NCBI RefSeq assembly: GCF_009755605.1
Contig: NZ_WPNZ01000010.1
Coordinates: 1 to 64,000 of the forward strand
Direction of reading: 5' to 3'
DNA length: 64,000 bases
Origin: Streptomyces typhae
Lineage (GTDB): Bacteria > Actinomycetota > Actinomycetes > Streptomycetales > Streptomycetaceae
Position 1 is the stretch's first letter. Every line of letters starts with the position of its first letter. The translations under genes were made by a program, and so were the position numbers. The notes under the pieces were generated by a model that did no database searches, was not told the origin of the DNA, and saw only the letters and a list, made by a program, of their open reading frames with translations. Below, one piece after another: positions 61,250 through 64,000 of this stretch.

Positions 61250-61486
61250 ATGAAGATCGACTGGGCAGCCCTCGGCTCCGTGTTCGGAGTCAGCCTCCTG
61301 GTGACCGTCGCCCTCGTGGGCCTGTTCACGCTCGGCGTCGTCGGCCTCTCCAAGCAGGAGCAGGCCCGCGAGGCCCGCGCCACCGGCGGCGGCACGGCCG
61401 CGCTGCCGGCGCAGGCCGGGGCGTATGCGTGCTTCGCGCTGTGCGCGGCAGCGGTGGCGTACGGGATCTATCTGATCGTCGCCTGA
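61250..61486 (+). CDS. Small membrane protein downstream of Pit
   Basis: 78 residues with two helices (about 7-33 and 55-76, the second containing two Cys in ACFALCAAAVAYG). It is 12 nt after Pit and shares its PHO-box promoter; a conserved Pit neighbour in streptomycetes. Function unknown. AAGGAAG precedes the ATG. Confidence 0.88.
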   Translation: MKIDWAALGSVFGVSLLVTVALVGLFTLGVVGLSKQEQAREARATGGGTAALPAQAGAYACFALCAAAVAYGIYLIVA

Positions 61487-61539
61487 CTGCAGGACGCCTC
61501 CCTCGCGCCCCGGTTTCCCCGCGCACCCCGCTTTCCCCG

Positions 61540-61580
61540 CCACGGGGGCGGCCGCCACGGCCGCCCCCGTGGCTTTTTTT
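61540..61580 (+). terminator. Classic intrinsic terminator of the pit operon
   Basis: Perfect 15-bp arms (61540-61554, 61558-61572), a 3-nt loop and a seven-T tract (61574-61580). Confidence 0.92.
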
Positions 61581-61618
61581 CGATCCGAGGCGCACAGCGA
61601 CTCGCTCAAGTTCGATTA

Positions 61619-61738
61619 GACATGTGTCATAATGGGTAGCCGCAGCATGCTAGGGTCGGTCTCACATATGTCAGACAGAGCGACTGCGCTGCGCTGCACG
61701 GCGGAGGGACAGCCTTCGTTAGGCATACCTGCGTAACG
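61619..61738. promoter_or_regulatory. Regulatory region of the XRE/DUF5753 gene
   Basis: An AT-rich island holds a CATAAT hexamer (61628-61633), two related CATRTGTCA motifs (about 61621-61629 and 61664-61672) and an imperfect palindrome CGTTAGGCA-TACC-TGCGTAACG (61717-61738, one mismatch) 57 nt before the start codon. The palindrome may be an autoregulatory site. Confidence 0.5.
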
Positions 61739-61794
61739 CTGTCACCCGTACGGCTGCGTGGCTGGTCGACTCCTGGTCTTAGCGAAGGAGCCCC

Positions 61795-62652
61795 ATGCCC
61801 AGCGAACTGGACCCGAGCCTGAGCCGTCGCAAACTCCGCATCGCCCTGCGCAAGGCCCGCGAGGACGCGGGTCAGACTCAGAACGAGGCGGCCAACGCCC
61901 TCGAATGGTCACTTTCGAAGTTGAACCGCATCGAGAAGGGCACGGTCAGTGTCTCGGTGACCGACCTGCGAGCGCTGCTGCGGCAGTACGCGGTGGATGA
62001 CGAGCAGCAGGTCACCGACCTGGTCGACGCCGCGCGCGGCTCCAAGGGTCAGTCGTGGTGGACGCAGTGGTCGGACGTGGCGAACCCGCGGTTCACGGGG
62101 TACCTCCCCTTCGAGGCAGCCGCCGTTTCCCTGCGCACCTACCACCCCATCGTCATCCCCGGCCTGCTGCACACCGAGGATTACGCCGACGCACTGGCCA
62201 CTCCCGACGTCCATGACCCGGCGACGCGCCGACGCCTCGTGGAGTTCCGCACGGCGCGGCAGGAGCGGGTCTTCGACGAGAGCGGCACCGACGAGCTCCA
62301 CTTCGTCGTCGACGAGTCGGCACTGCGCCGGCAGATCGGCAGTCCCGCGACGATGCGCGCCCAGCTCCAGCGGCTCATCGACGTGAGCCAGCATCCCCGC
62401 ACCACCATGCAGGTGCTGCCGTACACGGCAGGCTCCCTGCTGAGTACGCAGAACGCCTTCGTCCTTCTCGGCTTCGAGGACGACGACGACTTGATCTATC
62501 TGGAGAGCGCTCAATCCGTCGTCGCCACCCGCGACGACTACGACTTGGTCGCCAACTTCCAGGACTGCTTCGAACAACTGCGGGAGATCGCCTACAGCGA
62601 CGACCGCGCGATCGACCTCATCAACGAGGTCAGGGAAGGCTTCACAGGCTGA
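61795..62652 (+). CDS. XRE-type HTH regulator with DUF5753 (Scr1 family)
   Basis: 285 residues. The HTH (about 13-60: LRKAREDAGQTQNEAANALE, then SKLNRIEKG) is followed by a DUF5753 domain (about 85-275) with YHPIVIPGLLHTEDYADAL and VVATRDDYDLVANF. These regulators pair with DUF397 proteins and are very numerous in streptomycetes, where they affect antibiotic production and development. ATG at 61795 has GAAGGAG. A DUF397 gene is 900 nt downstream on the other strand. Confidence 0.93.
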   Translation: MPSELDPSLSRRKLRIALRKAREDAGQTQNEAANALEWSLSKLNRIEKGTVSVSVTDLRALLRQYAVDDEQQVTDLVDAARGSKGQSWWTQWSDVANPRFTGYLPFEAAAVSLRTYHPIVIPGLLHTEDYADALATPDVHDPATRRRLVEFRTARQERVFDESGTDELHFVVDESALRRQIGSPATMRAQLQRLIDVSQHPRTTMQVLPYTAGSLLSTQNAFVLLGFEDDDDLIYLESAQSVVATRDDYDLVANFQDCFEQLREIAYSDDRAIDLINEVREGFTG

Positions 62653-62695
62653 CCCCCGGAGCCGTGCGCTCCGGGACGAGGGGAGGGCTGGCGCA

Positions 62696-63280
62696 ATGCC
62701 GGTCGTCACGTTGGCACGGTGGGTGATGCGCTGTCTGACGGCATGGCGCTCCACCGACACATCCGGCAACGCACCTCCCGTCGGCGGGACGGCCGCCGAC
62801 GGGCCCGACGCGAACGACTCCCCGGGCGACCCCCAGGAGGAGGACGCGACCGATTCCCCGGCCACGACCCCGTCCCAGCTGCACGACCTCTTCCGGGAGG
62901 GCATGAAGGATCCCGTGTTCGCCCGGGAGCTGAACCGCCTTCTCGACAGCGAGCACCGTCGCAGCCTGCACACCCAGGAACAGCAGACCCTGAGCTTCCT
63001 GGCGAAGGCGGGCTGCGTGTCGGTGTGCCTCGTCGCGGTCATCGCGGCGCTGGCCCCGGCCGCCATCATCGCGAAGGGCGTCGTCGCGCAGTACGTCATC
63101 GCCCCCTGGCACTTCGTCACCGCCCTGGCGGGAATCTGCGGCCTGCTCACCGCAGGGGTGGGCTGGCTGGTACGGACCTTGCGGCGCGGCCGTCCCCGTG
63201 CCGGACCTACGGACGATCCGGGTCCGCCGGCGAACGGGGCCGCCGCGGACGGTCCGGCGCCCCGGGCGGGCACCGGATGA
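62696..63280 (+). CDS. Two-helix membrane protein in the Scr1-type module
   Basis: 194 residues, not recognised. A disordered acidic N-terminus (about 15-60) leads to a helix SQLHDLFREGMKDPVFARELNR, given here as 60-80, and two membrane helices (about 105-128 and 135-160), with charged tail. ATG at 62696 has GGGAGGG. It lies 43 nt after the XRE gene and may be cotranscribed. Function unknown. Confidence 0.78.
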   Translation: MPVVTLARWVMRCLTAWRSTDTSGNAPPVGGTAADGPDANDSPGDPQEEDATDSPATTPSQLHDLFREGMKDPVFARELNRLLDSEHRRSLHTQEQQTLSFLAKAGCVSVCLVAVIAALAPAAIIAKGVVAQYVIAPWHFVTALAGICGLLTAGVGWLVRTLRRGRPRAGPTDDPGPPANGAAADGPAPRAGTG

Positions 63281-63503
63281 GCGTCGTGCGCCCCCACAGG
63301 ACCCCGGCCCCCGCCGCCACGGCCGCGGAGGTTCCGAGCCAGACCGCGAGCCGGAGCGGGAGGCCTTCGACGAGCAGGGAGGCGAGAGCGCCCGCGAGCG
63401 TGGCGACGGCGCCGCAGACCGCGCAGTACACCACCAGGAACAGACGCCTGGTGGATCGCGGCGCGTGCTTGCTCAGCGGCAGCTGCTTGCTCTCAACCCC
63501 CAT
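63207..63503 (-). CDS. Small two-helix membrane protein
   Basis: 98 residues, unknown. MGVESKQLPLSKHAPRSTRR is followed by two membrane helices (about 22-45 and 49-68, LFLVVYCAVCGAVATLAGAL and AVWLGTSAAVAAGAGVLW) and a Pro/Arg-rich tail. Its 3' end overlaps the convergent membrane gene by 74 nt, so one C-terminus may be misassigned. GGAG precedes the ATG. Confidence 0.55.
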   Translation of the reverse strand: MGVESKQLPLSKHAPRSTRRLFLVVYCAVCGAVATLAGALASLLVEGLPLRLAVWLGTSAAVAAGAGVLWGRTTLIRCPPGAPDRPRRPRSPADPDRP

Positions 63504-63537
63504 GGTCTCCAGCCTTCCTTGCGCGCGCTGGGACTGC

Positions 63538-63744
63538 TCACTCCACCCCGACTCTCCCCGAGGACACCGCCCTGACAAACGCCCGCCACGCCGACGGCGT
63601 CACGTTCATGTGCCCCTCGCCGCGGTGATTCGAGTCACGGACCCACACCGCTCCTGCGGGGAGGGCCACTTCCACGCAATCGCCGTCAGGCCTGGTGTAA
63701 CTGCTTGTGAACCACTGCTCCGCGGCTATGTACTCGTCGGCCAC
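63538..63744 (-). CDS. DUF397 domain protein
   Basis: 68 residues: WFTSSYTRPDGDCVEVALP then VWVRDSNHRGEGH and SAWRAFVRAV, the complete DUF397 core. Such proteins bind or are regulated with DUF5753/XRE regulators, in a toxin-antitoxin-like arrangement. GTG at 63744. Divergent from nothing inside the window; its XRE partner is about 900 nt left. Confidence 0.92.
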   Translation of the reverse strand: MADEYIAAEQWFTSSYTRPDGDCVEVALPAGAVWVRDSNHRGEGHMNVTPSAWRAFVRAVSSGRVGVE

Positions 63745-63943
63745 ACCGCCCCCTTGCCCTCGCGCGAGCCCGCGTCACCGGTGTGCCGGGACCGGCGAGA
63801 TCGCCCGCGCCACGCCGGGTAGGCGTCCCGCGCCGGTCTCCTGTCATATTCGAGCCTACGGAGCGTGGTCGGCCACGCCTAGGCTCAAACCGGCCCTCGG
63901 GTCACGAGCCCCGTGTGGACCTCCGCACACTCTCCCACCGCAG

Positions 63944-63961
63944 GTCAACAGCAAGTTGACG
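63944..63961 (+). promoter_or_regulatory. Inverted repeat over a -35-like element at the right edge
   Basis: GTCAAC (63944-63949) and GTTGAC (63955-63960) are perfect arms around AGCAA; TTGACG (63956-63961) could be the -35 of a gene beyond the window. No -10 is convincing before the edge. Confidence 0.35.
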
Positions 63962-64000
63962 GACATCGCGGGCCATGGTGAACTGCCGAAGCCAATTTAC

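Overview
This window is high-GC (roughly 70-75%) and packed with GTG/ATG-started genes and strong G/C-biased third positions. Gene content (two chaplins, a streptophobe-type membrane protein, an SGM_5486-type micropeptide, DUF397/Scr1-type regulators, a PhoP-type PHO box) points to a Streptomyces chromosome. The gene order from the 3-methyladenine glycosylase to the Pit phosphate permease matches my memory of the S. coelicolor core interval around SCO1792-SCO1846. No CRISPR array, tRNA, insertion sequence or prophage was seen. The left edge looks like the promoter/leader of an rRNA operon transcribed leftward out of the window.

Layout. 1-5.8 kb: rrn leader edge, DNA glycosylase, Spo0M-like protein, PEBP, HNH nuclease, SPFH/NfeD pair, ABC ATPase. 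5.9-9.5 kb: an unknown protein, two chaplins and a NarL-type two-component system. 10-18.6 kb: a lytic transglycosylase, a double-FHA ABC transporter, the streptophobe protein, SerB and SixA. 18.7-28.7 kb: micropeptides, a CynX-type MFS exporter divergent from a FadR-type regulator, the fatty-acid pair fabG-fabI, the tldD-tldE protease pair, tyrS and a GlsB-like protein. 28.9-45 kb: small proteins, MoaA, an acetate-type symporter with its DUF485 partner, two tandem secreted subtilisins, CopD, lysoplasmalogenase-like and sterol-desaturase-like membrane enzymes, a DEDDh exonuclease, SURF1, a GH15 glucoamylase-like enzyme and a divergent SDR.

45-64 kb: an Asp23/Gls24 envelope-stress operon (Asp23, small membrane protein, Asp23, DUF6286, AmaP) divergent from a repeat-containing P10-like protein; an enoyl-CoA hydratase; a small HTH protein; an ABC-F translation factor preceded by a candidate leader-peptide attenuator; a membrane-anchored beta-propeller; a neutral zinc metallopeptidase; a VOC protein; an alpha/beta hydrolase; a class II aldolase; the Pit phosphate transporter with a PHO box; and an XRE/DUF5753 - membrane protein - DUF397 module at the right edge.

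The most interesting signals are regulatory or repetitive rather than new gene families. They are: a leaderless 7-codon ORF plus structured 142-nt leader ahead of the ABC-F gene; recurrent TANNNT-N6-ATG leaderless start signatures; an operator-like palindrome covering the promoter of the MFS gene; an in-register PHO box; several minisatellites (14, 20, 24 and 42 bp units), two of which sit in or at the ends of genes; and an SDR that lacks the catalytic Tyr/Lys. All functional statements are from reading motifs and family memory; no database search was run.
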